7,019 bases of DNA from an uncultured Clostridium sp. (GTDB taxonomy: Bacteria > Bacillota > Clostridia > TANB77 > CAG-508). Below are positions 1 to 4,458 of the stretch, in pieces (position 1 is the first letter of the stretch; every line of letters starts with the position of its first letter). The notes beneath the pieces are model-generated. The model worked only from the letters and a program-made list of their open reading frames with translations. It was not told the DNA's origin and did not search any database. The position numbers and the translations under genes are program-made. The stretch is from the NCBI GenBank assembly GCA_945937855.1, contig CAMEUC010000073.1, positions 1 to 7,019 on the forward strand, given 5' to 3'.

Positions 1-53
1 GGCGGATGTTTTTTGATATTTTTAACAAAGCAATTACTCACACAAATTACAAT

Positions 54-82
54 TTGTAAAATCAATTATAATATGATAAAAT
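54..82 (+). promoter_or_regulatory. Promoter of trmL (extended -10)
   Basis: A -35 element TTGTAA (54-59) is separated by 17 bases from a -10 element TAAAAT (77-82), which is preceded by TGA, giving a TGn-extended -10. The predicted start of transcription is near 89, about 28 bases before the trmL start codon. The 12 bases TATGATAAAATA (72-83) recur exactly upstream of rplI (667-678), which supports a promoter role. An alternative -10, TATAAT at 67-72, has no suitably spaced -35. The -35 overlaps a 6+1+6 palindrome (47-59). Confidence 0.6.
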
Positions 83-116
83 ACATACTGAACTAATAGA
101 GAGAAGGAGATAAACA

Positions 117-617
117 ATGAAAATACATATAGTTTTAGTAGAACCAGAAATACCACAAAATACAGGAAATATTGCAAGAACATGTGCAATAATAGGAGCA
201 AAATTACATTTAGTAAGGCCTCTAGGATTTGAAATAAGTGATAAATACTTAAAAAGAGCGGGATTAGATTATTGGGACAAGCTTGATATTGAGGAACATG
301 AAAATTTAAGTCAATTCTTAGAAGAATATCCGATAGATAAAAATAATATGTACTTTGTAACAACAAAAGGAAAACATTGTTATACAGAAATTAAATATAA
401 TGAATTAGAAGAAGTGTTTATGCTATTTGGAAAGGAAACAAAGGGCTTGCCAGAGAATTTATTAAAGGATAATTTAGATAATGCAATAAGAATACCAATG
501 AGAGAAAATTTTAGGTCTTTAAATTTATCCAATTCTGTTGCGATAGTTGCATATGAAATGTTAAGGCAAAATGAATTTAAAAATTTACAAGAAATAAGCA
601 ATTATTTTGACAAATAA
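117..617 (+). CDS. trmL: tRNA (cytidine/uridine-2'-O-)-methyltransferase TrmL
   Basis: This 166-residue cytoplasmic enzyme is predicted to transfer a methyl group from S-adenosylmethionine to the 2'-O of the wobble nucleotide (position 34) of tRNA-Leu isoacceptors. It belongs to the SPOUT (SpoU) superfamily with a knotted SAM site. All three family motifs are visible: NTGNIARTCA at residues 15-24, LFGKETKGLP at 103-112, and a motif from IPMRENFRSLNLSNS (126-140) into VAIVAYE. The length is normal for the stand-alone TrmL group, which has no RNA-binding extension. The start is set by AAGGAG (104-109), seven bases before the ATG. The gene has its own promoter and precedes rplI by 86 bases, with a hairpin over its stop codon. 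The assignment to the TrmL subfamily rather than another SpoU methylase rests on the short length and motif wording. Confidence 0.93.
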   Translation: MKIHIVLVEPEIPQNTGNIARTCAIIGAKLHLVRPLGFEISDKYLKRAGLDYWDKLDIEEHENLSQFLEEYPIDKNNMYFVTTKGKHCYTEIKYNELEEVFMLFGKETKGLPENLLKDNLDNAIRIPMRENFRSLNLSNSVAIVAYEMLRQNEFKNLQEISNYFDK

Positions 618-644
618 AAGATGATGTCTTTTATTTGTTCAAAA
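605..644. terminator. A/T-rich hairpin over the trmL stop, possible terminator
   Basis: CAAATAAAAGA (611-621) and TCTTTTATTTG (627-637) form a perfect 11-base-pair stem with a 5-base loop. With a one-base bulge the pairing extends to TTTTGA and TCAAAA on the outside. The trmL stop codon (615-617) lies in the left arm. The stem is almost all A-T and no U tract follows it (CAAAACCCC comes next), although the right arm itself is U-rich. It may be a weak terminator or an end-protecting structure. Confidence 0.4.
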
Positions 645-648
645 CCCC

Positions 649-677
649 TTTTAATATTACAAAATTTATGATAAAAT
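649..677 (+). promoter_or_regulatory. Promoter of rplI-dnaB (extended -10)
   Basis: The -10 element TAAAAT (672-677) is preceded by TGA, so it is TGn-extended. A poor -35, TTTTAA (649-654), sits 17 bases upstream. The same 12 bases, TATGATAAAATA (667-678), occur at the trmL promoter. Transcription would begin near 684, leaving a leader of about 20 bases before the rplI start at 704. This also argues against the more upstream in-frame ATG codons. Confidence 0.5.
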
Positions 678-703
678 ATGCAAGAAGAAAAGGATGTGAG
701 AAA

Positions 704-1150
704 ATGCAAGTTATTTTATTACAAGATATAAAAAATGTAGGAAAAAAAGACCAAATTATAAACGCAAATGATGGATATGCAAGAAATTTTTTATTTCCAA
801 AGAAGTTAGCAGTAGAAGCTAGTAAAGATAATTTATTAAAATTGCAGGCAAAACAAGCATCAAATGCTCATAAAAAGAATTTAGAGATAGAAGCAAATAA
901 AGAATTAGCAAATAAAATAGAAGGGATTACTTTAGAGTTAAAAGTAAAAGCAGGAACAAATGGAAAAACCTTCGGAGGAATAACAACTAAAGAAATCGCA
1001 GAGGAATTAAAAAAACAATACAAAATGGATATAGATAAAAAGAAAATTGCACTAAAAGAAACAATTAAAACAATTGGAAGATTTACAGTAGAAGTAAAAT
1101 TTGGAGACGGAGTAAACGCAAAATTAACTGTCGAAATTAAACCAGAATAA
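704..1150 (+). CDS. rplI: 50S ribosomal protein L9
   Basis: The product is large-subunit protein L9, which binds 23S rRNA near the L1 stalk. It has 148 residues, the normal family length. The N-terminal globular domain (about 1-52) carries the signature GYARNFLFPKKLA at residues 24-36. A long connecting helix follows (about 41-74), then the C-terminal domain with GTNGKTFGGITTKEIAEEL at 84-102. The reading frame is open further upstream, with ATG codons at 635 and 668, but 704 is preferred. The protein then begins MQVILLQDIKNVG as L9 proteins do, and AGGATGTGA (691-699) matches the Shine-Dalgarno consensus in 8 of 9 bases. The two upstream ATGs lie before the predicted transcription start. dnaB follows after 47 bases, the usual neighbour order in Firmicutes, so the two are probably cotranscribed. 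Confidence 0.97.
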   Translation: MQVILLQDIKNVGKKDQIINANDGYARNFLFPKKLAVEASKDNLLKLQAKQASNAHKKNLEIEANKELANKIEGITLELKVKAGTNGKTFGGITTKEIAEELKKQYKMDIDKKKIALKETIKTIGRFTVEVKFGDGVNAKLTVEIKPE

Positions 1151-1152
1151 TA

Positions 1153-1178
1153 GTAGAGAACGACGCCCTCGTCGCTCC
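1153..1178. repeat. G+C-rich hairpin between rplI and dnaB
   Basis: CGACG (1161-1165) pairs with CGTCG (1170-1174) around a CCCT loop. Adding GAA (1158-1160) and CTC (1175-1177) gives an 8-base-pair stem with one mismatch. Fourteen of the 18 bases at 1161-1178 are G or C, in sharp contrast to the surrounding A/T-rich DNA. No U tract follows. The unit, with a GTAG-type left end (1153-1156), resembles small palindromic interspersed repeats that I recall from gut Clostridia, here decayed. That family link is from memory and unverified. Confidence 0.5.
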
Positions 1179-1197
1179 AAAAAAATAGGAGGAACAA

Positions 1198-2529
1198 ATG
1201 GATATTGGAAAAATTCCACCACACGATACAGAAGCAGAACAGGCAGTTTTGGGAAGTATGCTAACAGATCAAGATGCAGTACTAGATGCAATAGAAGTAC
1301 TAAAACCAGAAGACTTTTATAGAGATGATAACAAATACATATATGAAGCAATAGTAAATTTATATAATAAAGCAGAGCCTATCGATATAATAACAGTAAA
1401 ATCTGAACTTATTTCAATGGGAAAATTTGAGGTTGTTGGAGGTTTTGAATATTTAGGAGTTCTACCAGATAAAGTACCACTAGCTGCTAATGCTGAAAGA
1501 TATATAAAAATTGTTGAAGAGAAATCGTTACTTAGACAACTTATAAAAGCATCGAACGACCTTATAGATTTAGGGTATGCACAAAATGAAGAAGTAGAAA
1601 CCATAATGGATCAAGCAGAAAAAAAGATCTTTGATATAATGCAAGGGAAAAATCAAAAAGGATTTTCTGTAATAAAAGATGTATTAATAGAAAGCTTTGC
1701 GGAAATAGAAAAATTATATAATCAAAAAGAACCAATAACAGGTGTGCCAACAGGATTTGCTGATTTAGATTACAAAACAGCGGGACTTCATAATTCAGAT
1801 TTAATACTAATTGCTGCAAGACCAGCTATGGGTAAATCTGCATTTGCATTAAATATCGCAGCGAATGCAGCAATAAATGCCAAAGTTCCAGTTGCAATAT
1901 TTAACTTAGAAATGTCAAAATCACAATTAGTAAACAGAATGCTTTGTAGTGAAGCAATGGTAGATAGCAACAAAATAAGAACAGGAAAAATAGAAGAAGA
2001 TGACTGGACAAAACTTGCAACAGCACTTGGACCATTATCTGAGGCACCAATATATATTGATGATACAGCAGGAATATCAGTAACAGAAATAAGAGCAAAA
2101 TGTAGAAAATTAAAATTAGAAAAAAATATAGGTTTAGTTGTAATAGATTATTTACAATTAATACAAGGAAGCGGAAAAAGGAATTCTAGCCGTGAACAAG
2201 AAATTTCTGAAATAAGTAGGTCATTAAAAATATTAGCAAAAGAATTAGATATACCAGTTATTGCTTTATCACAGCTATCAAGAGCTGCTGAACAAAGACA
2301 AGACCATAGACCAATGTTATCAGACCTTCGTGAATCTGGAGCAATAGAGCAAGATGCTGACATTGTAATGTTTTTATATAGGGATGATTATTATAATCCA
2401 GATTCTGAAAAGAAAAATATTGCAGAAGTAATTTTAGCAAAACATAGAGCAGGTTCAACTGGAACAGTAGAACTATTATGGATGGGTAATTATACAAAAT
2501 TTGCAAATATTGAAAAATATAGAGAATAA
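1198..2529 (+). CDS. dnaB: Replicative DNA helicase DnaB
   Basis: The product is the hexameric ATP-dependent helicase (called DnaC in Bacillus subtilis) that unwinds DNA at the replication fork and recruits primase. At 443 residues it has normal length. The N-terminal all-helical domain begins with IPPHDTEAEQAVLGSML (6-22) and runs to about 105. A linker (about 150-185) leads into the RecA-like C-terminal domain. There the Walker A motif is RPAMGKSA (208-215), the Walker B strand is LVVIDYLQLI (313-322), LSQLSR lies at 358-363, and the KHRAG arginine finger lies at 415-419. No intein or insertion is present. AGGAGG (1187-1192) sits five bases before the ATG. No separate promoter is seen, and a G+C-rich hairpin lies in the 47-base gap after rplI. 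The stop codon is at the base of a strong hairpin shared with the convergent downstream gene. Confidence 0.98.
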   Translation: MDIGKIPPHDTEAEQAVLGSMLTDQDAVLDAIEVLKPEDFYRDDNKYIYEAIVNLYNKAEPIDIITVKSELISMGKFEVVGGFEYLGVLPDKVPLAANAERYIKIVEEKSLLRQLIKASNDLIDLGYAQNEEVETIMDQAEKKIFDIMQGKNQKGFSVIKDVLIESFAEIEKLYNQKEPITGVPTGFADLDYKTAGLHNSDLILIAARPAMGKSAFALNIAANAAINAKVPVAIFNLEMSKSQLVNRMLCSEAMVDSNKIRTGKIEEDDWTKLATALGPLSEAPIYIDDTAGISVTEIRAKCRKLKLEKNIGLVVIDYLQLIQGSGKRNSSREQEISEISRSLKILAKELDIPVIALSQLSRAAEQRQDHRPMLSDLRESGAIEQDADIVMFLYRDDYYNPDSEKKNIAEVILAKHRAGSTGTVELLWMGNYTKFANIEKYRE

Positions 2530-2563
2530 ACAAGTAGGCAAGGTTATACCTTGCCTACTTGTT
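2529..2563. terminator. Perfect 15-bp hairpin, shared terminator of dnaB and the 72-codon gene
   Basis: The arm at 2529-2543 pairs perfectly with 2549-2563 over 15 base pairs, with a TTATA loop. The dnaB stop codon (2527-2529) touches the left base. The stop of the minus-strand gene (TAG, 2557-2555 read on the minus strand) lies inside the right arm, so the two convergent genes end within one stem. The plus direction has no U tract (GGTGAGAGG follows). In the minus direction the stem is followed by TATTC and A/T-rich DNA, a poor tail. Termination is inferred from the stem strength and position. Confidence 0.65.
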
Positions 2564-2773
2564 GGTGAGAGGGTAATAGGCCTTTGCGAGCGCCTCCCAA
2601 TACGCTCGCTCTGACGGGGTAAACCGAGCCAGGTATGCCTCAGATCGGTTTACAATTCCGTCCTTGGAAACTCCAAAATCTCTTTCAGATGTTCCGAGGC
2701 CAATGAATATTATTAGATTTCCATTGGTTATCGAACCATGGGCTCCTGTAATATTCATGAACTGATTAGACAT
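2555..2773 (-). CDS. Uncharacterised 72-residue protein, compositional outlier
   Basis: I do not recognise this protein. It begins MSNQFMNITGAHGSITNGN, then has a hydrophobic, probably beta-strand segment (NLIIFIGLG, residues 19-27), a glycine- and charge-rich stretch (SERDFGVSKDG), and an aromatic, probably helical C-terminus ending in RFTPSERAYWEALAKAYY. There is no signal peptide and no clear membrane helix. The frame stays open upstream to 2884, but the start at 2773 is chosen because GGAGG lies eight bases before it. The first in-frame ATG (2884) is upstream of the predicted transcript. An ATG at 2809 has no good ribosome binding site. The gene has its own promoter and ends in a strong hairpin. 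It is antisense to its plus-strand neighbours. G+C is high at its 3' half: 37 of 60 bases at 2581-2640, far above the flanking genes. That suggests acquisition from elsewhere. The match of ribosome binding site, promoter and terminator makes a real gene likely. Confidence 0.75.
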   Translation of the reverse strand: MSNQFMNITGAHGSITNGNLIIFIGLGTSERDFGVSKDGIVNRSEAYLARFTPSERAYWEALAKAYYPLTNK

Positions 2774-2781
2774 AGTATTTT

Positions 2782-2786
2782 CCTCC
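2782..2786 (-). promoter_or_regulatory. Ribosome binding site fixing the start of the 72-codon gene
   Basis: Read on the minus strand this is GGAGG in the context TTTTGGAGGAAAATACTATG, eight bases before the ATG at 2773. It decides the start over two further in-frame ATG codons upstream, which lack a comparable site. Confidence 0.85.
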
Positions 2787-2855
2787 AAAAAATTATTTCT
2801 TGATGCCATTCCAAAGGGGTATTCGCTAAGAGGAATGATAATACAAGATAAATAT

Positions 2856-2884
2856 ATTATAGCACATTTTTTGAAAATATGCAA
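2856..2884 (-). promoter_or_regulatory. Promoter of the 72-codon gene
   Basis: On the minus strand a -35 element TTGCAT (plus-strand 2879-2884) is followed after exactly 17 bases by TATAAT (2856-2861), preceded by TGC as a TGn-extended -10. Transcription would start near 2849, giving a leader of about 75 bases before the start at 2773. The leader contains a modest inverted repeat, CATTCC/GGAATG (2807-2812 and 2832-2837), of uncertain meaning. The promoter lies just downstream of the terminator of the other minus-strand gene, so the two are separately transcribed. Confidence 0.8.
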
Positions 2885-2904
2885 AATAGATATTAAAATA
2901 GTAT

Positions 2905-2942
2905 GAAAAAATGAAAGCAGGAACCCTAGAAGGGTTCCTGCT
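2905..2942 (-). terminator. Rho-independent terminator of the 68-codon gene
   Basis: Bases 2916-2926 and 2932-2942 form a perfect 11-base-pair stem (core GCAGGAACCC/GGGTTCCTGC) with a 5-base loop. On the minus strand the stem is followed by TTCATTTTTTC, a good U tract. It lies 10 bases after the stop codon of the 68-codon gene. It precedes the next minus-strand promoter, insulating it. Confidence 0.9.
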
Positions 2943-2960
2943 ACCGGTAAATTTACCGGT
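2943..2960. repeat. Perfect 18-bp palindrome at the stop codon of the 68-codon gene
   Basis: ACCGGTAAATTTACCGGT is its own reverse complement over all 18 bases. It includes the last codon's bases and the TAA stop of the 68-codon gene and abuts the terminator stem. It could act as a second hairpin (7-base stem, AATT loop), as a DNA-binding site, or as a remnant of the joint that brought the gene in. No function can be assigned. Confidence 0.7.
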
Positions 2961-3159
2961 CGGAGGTTGGAGGAGTAAGCTGGATTTTTACCAACTTATC
3001 CACTTCTTGAAGGAGTATCAATGCTCCATCAAGATATAGCTTGATTTTTGTTCTGTCTTCTGGAGAAAGATTAATATTGTCTAATGCGCTGTCCTCTTCC
3101 AAAGCACTTAAGTGTGCCGAGAGAACTTTTACCTGATCAAGAATTTCTTTAAATGCCAT
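2953..3159 (-). CDS. Uncharacterised 68-residue helical, acidic protein
   Basis: I do not recognise this protein. It starts MAFKEILDQVKVLSAHLSAL and looks almost wholly alpha-helical. A first leucine-rich amphipathic helix (about 3-21) is followed by an acidic linker with the helix cap LSPEDR (31-36), then a second helix (about 34-60, with LYLDGALILLQEVDKLV), and the tail TPPTSDR. I count 12 acidic and 8 Lys/Arg residues, so it is weakly acidic. A two-helix hairpin that dimerises or binds another protein would fit, but this is inference. There is no signal peptide. The start is supported by AAAAGGAGG (3169-3177) nine bases before the ATG, plus a good promoter. A strong terminator follows the stop. 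G+C is raised (about 43% at 2961-3020 and 45% at 3081-3140 by hand count) against its neighbours. It is divergent from tilS. Confidence 0.78.
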   Translation of the reverse strand: MAFKEILDQVKVLSAHLSALEEDSALDNINLSPEDRTKIKLYLDGALILLQEVDKLVKIQLTPPTSDR

Positions 3160-3194
3160 TTGATAAAACCTCCTTTTAAATTTATGGCAATAAT

Positions 3195-3223
3195 ATTATA
3201 CCATACTTTACAAAAATATTCAA
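3195..3223 (-). promoter_or_regulatory. Promoter of the 68-codon gene
   Basis: On the minus strand, TTGAAT (plus-strand 3218-3223) is followed after 17 bases by TATAAT (3195-3200), preceded by TGG as an extended -10. The start of transcription would be near 3188, 28 bases before the start codon. The spacer shares 11 of 17 positions with that of the other minus-strand promoter, including ATTTT next to the -35. Its -35 lies only three bases from the -35 of the tilS promoter, so the two are back to back. Confidence 0.8.
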
Positions 3224-3226
3224 AAA

Positions 3227-3255
3227 TTGACTATTTCTTTATAAAATGCTATAAT
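3227..3255 (+). promoter_or_regulatory. Promoter of tilS
   Basis: TTGACT (3227-3232) and TATAAT (3250-3255) are separated by 17 bases, and TGC precedes the -10, making it a near-consensus extended promoter. Transcription would begin near 3262, about 23 bases before the tilS start. It is back to back with the promoter of the minus-strand 68-codon gene. Confidence 0.85.
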
Positions 3256-3284
3256 TTGAATATTGTTAGAAAAGTGGAGGAAAG

Positions 3285-4418
3285 ATGATTAGAGGAACAA
3301 ATAAAATTCCAGTAGAAGAACAGGTATATAATTGTATAAAAAAATATAATCTAATAAAAAATGGAGATAATATTGTAATAGGAGTATCTGGAGGACCAGA
3401 TTCTATATGTCTTTTACATGTATTAAATTTGTTAAAAGAAAAGCTTAGAATAAAAATATATGTAGCACATATTAACCATATGATAAGAGAAGAGGCAGAT
3501 TTAGAGACTGAATATGTAGAGAATTTTTGTAAAGAATTAGGAATAGAATGTTATGTGAAAAAAATAGATGTGCAAGATTTCGCAAAAACAAATAAAATTG
3601 GGACGGAAGAAGCAGGAAGAAATATTAGATATGAATTTTTTGATGAAATTTTAAAAAAAGTTGGAGCAAATAAAATTGCAACAGCGCATAATAATAATGA
3701 TAAAGCTGAAACAGTGTTATTAAATATTTTAAGAGGAAGCGGAGCATCGGGACTAAAAGGAATTGAACCAATGAGAGATAATAAATATATAAGACCATTA
3801 ATTGAAACTAATAGAGAAGATATAGAAGAATATTGTAAACAAAATAATTTAGCCCCTAAAATAGATAAAACGAATTTGGAGAGCATATATAAAAGAAATA
3901 AAATTAGAAATGACTTAATTCCGTATATACAAAAGGAATTTAATCCTAATATTGTAAAAACAATAAATAGATTATCAGAGGTTGCAAAAGAAGAAAACGA
4001 ATTTTTAGAAAAAATTGTAGAAGATAAATTTAATGTGATTTGTGTAGGGGAGACTATTGGTAGGCCGCCATACGAAGAAAATGCTAAATTACAAATTATT
4101 TTAGACTTAAAAAAATTTAACAACTTAGAATTAGTAATAAAAAGAAGGGTTATACTATATACTATTAGGAAGGTAATTGGAAATACAGTCGGTATTGAAA
4201 AAGTAAATATAGATGAAATAATTAAATTATGTCAAAACAATATTGGCAATAAATATTTAAAACCGACCAAAAATATAAAGATTTCTATCAAAAATAAAAA
4301 AATTTTTTTTATAAGCACAAAACGGGCTTCCGTAAGCAAAGCCTTGATACAAGCAGAATGTAGCAAAAAAACTTTGCGTAAAAGTATTGAAAAAACAAAA
4401 TACATATGTTATATATAA
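3285..4418 (+). CDS. tilS: tRNA(Ile)-lysidine synthase TilS, short C-terminus
   Basis: TilS uses ATP and lysine to convert the wobble cytidine (position 34) of the CAU-anticodon tRNA-Ile to lysidine, so that it reads AUA and accepts isoleucine. This is essential in most bacteria, all the more in a genome as rich in ATA codons as this one. The N-terminal PP-loop ATPase domain has SGGPDS (35-40), HINHMIREEADLE (62-74) and HNNNDKAETVLLN (135-147) with RGSGASGLKGI (150-160). DKTNLES (194-200) leads into YKRNKIRNDLIPYI (202-215). The protein is 377 residues, shorter than the roughly 430-470 of two-domain TilS enzymes. After KNKKIFFI (336-343) the expected C-terminal domain is missing and an unrelated basic tail of about 34 residues follows. 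Residues 253-265 (VGETIGRPPYEE region) are encoded by a G+C-rich insertion-like palindrome. The ATG has GGAGG four bases upstream, rather close. The catalytic domain looks intact. Confidence 0.94.
   Translation: MIRGTNKIPVEEQVYNCIKKYNLIKNGDNIVIGVSGGPDSICLLHVLNLLKEKLRIKIYVAHINHMIREEADLETEYVENFCKELGIECYVKKIDVQDFAKTNKIGTEEAGRNIRYEFFDEILKKVGANKIATAHNNNDKAETVLLNILRGSGASGLKGIEPMRDNKYIRPLIETNREDIEEYCKQNNLAPKIDKTNLESIYKRNKIRNDLIPYIQKEFNPNIVKTINRLSEVAKEENEFLEKIVEDKFNVICVGETIGRPPYEENAKLQIILDLKKFNNLELVIKRRVILYTIRKVIGNTVGIEKVNIDEIIKLCQNNIGNKYLKPTKNIKISIKNKKIFFISTKRASVSKALIQAECSKKTLRKSIEKTKYICYI
4043..4070. repeat. Decayed G+C-rich palindrome inserted in frame in tilS
   Basis: Within otherwise A/T-rich tilS, 15 of the 23 bases at 4047-4069 are G or C. 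Around the loop TTGG (4057-4060), six of nine opposed positions still pair between 4048-4056 and 4061-4069, as in a decayed palindrome. The left end TGTAGGGG (4043-4050) recalls the left end of palindromic repeats that I associate with gut Clostridia. The frame stays open through it. Assignment as a mobile palindromic element is inference. Confidence 0.4.
4387..4415 (+). promoter_or_regulatory. Candidate promoter of ftsH inside the tilS 3' end
   Basis: TTGAAA (4387-4392) and TATATA (4410-4415) are 17 bases apart, with TGT before the -10 (TGn extension), as for the other promoters here. It overlaps the last codons of tilS. Transcription would begin near 4422, about 37 bases before ftsH. The region is A/T-rich, so chance matches are possible, and readthrough from tilS is also likely. 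Confidence 0.5.
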
Positions 4419-4458
4419 TAAAGATTCGAAATAAAACAAAAGGAGAAGAGAAAATAAT

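Noticed and set aside
1..20. Possible 3' half of a terminator (GGCGGATGTTTTTTG) at the window start
   Set aside because: The left arm would lie outside the window, so a stem cannot be shown.
34..366. A 110-codon minus-strand frame opposite the trmL start
   Set aside because: It overlaps trmL and its promoter, has a composition typical of an antisense shadow (L/F/I/Y-rich), and the trmL motifs are unambiguous.
635..703. A longer L9 start at 635 or 668
   Set aside because: L9 proteins start at MQVILL, the Shine-Dalgarno match is just before 704, and both earlier ATGs fall before the predicted transcription start.
2774..2849. A riboswitch or attenuator in the 75-base leader of the 72-codon gene
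   Set aside because: Only a 6-bp inverted repeat with a 19-base loop is seen, and no known riboswitch core or alternative terminator was recognised.
2774..2884. A longer form of the 72-codon gene starting at 2884 or 2809
   Set aside because: The 2884 ATG overlaps the -35 element, and 2809 has no good ribosome binding site, whereas GGAGG is well placed before 2773.
2529..3226. An insertion sequence, integron cassette or CRISPR-type array
   Set aside because: There is no transposase, no integrase, no repeated spacer pattern, and no terminal inverted or direct repeats that I could find around the region.
3551..4123. A 190-codon open frame on the minus strand inside tilS
   Set aside because: It lies wholly opposite the conserved PP-loop domain and its product is a hydrophobic, low-complexity shadow of A/T-rich codons with no recognisable motif.
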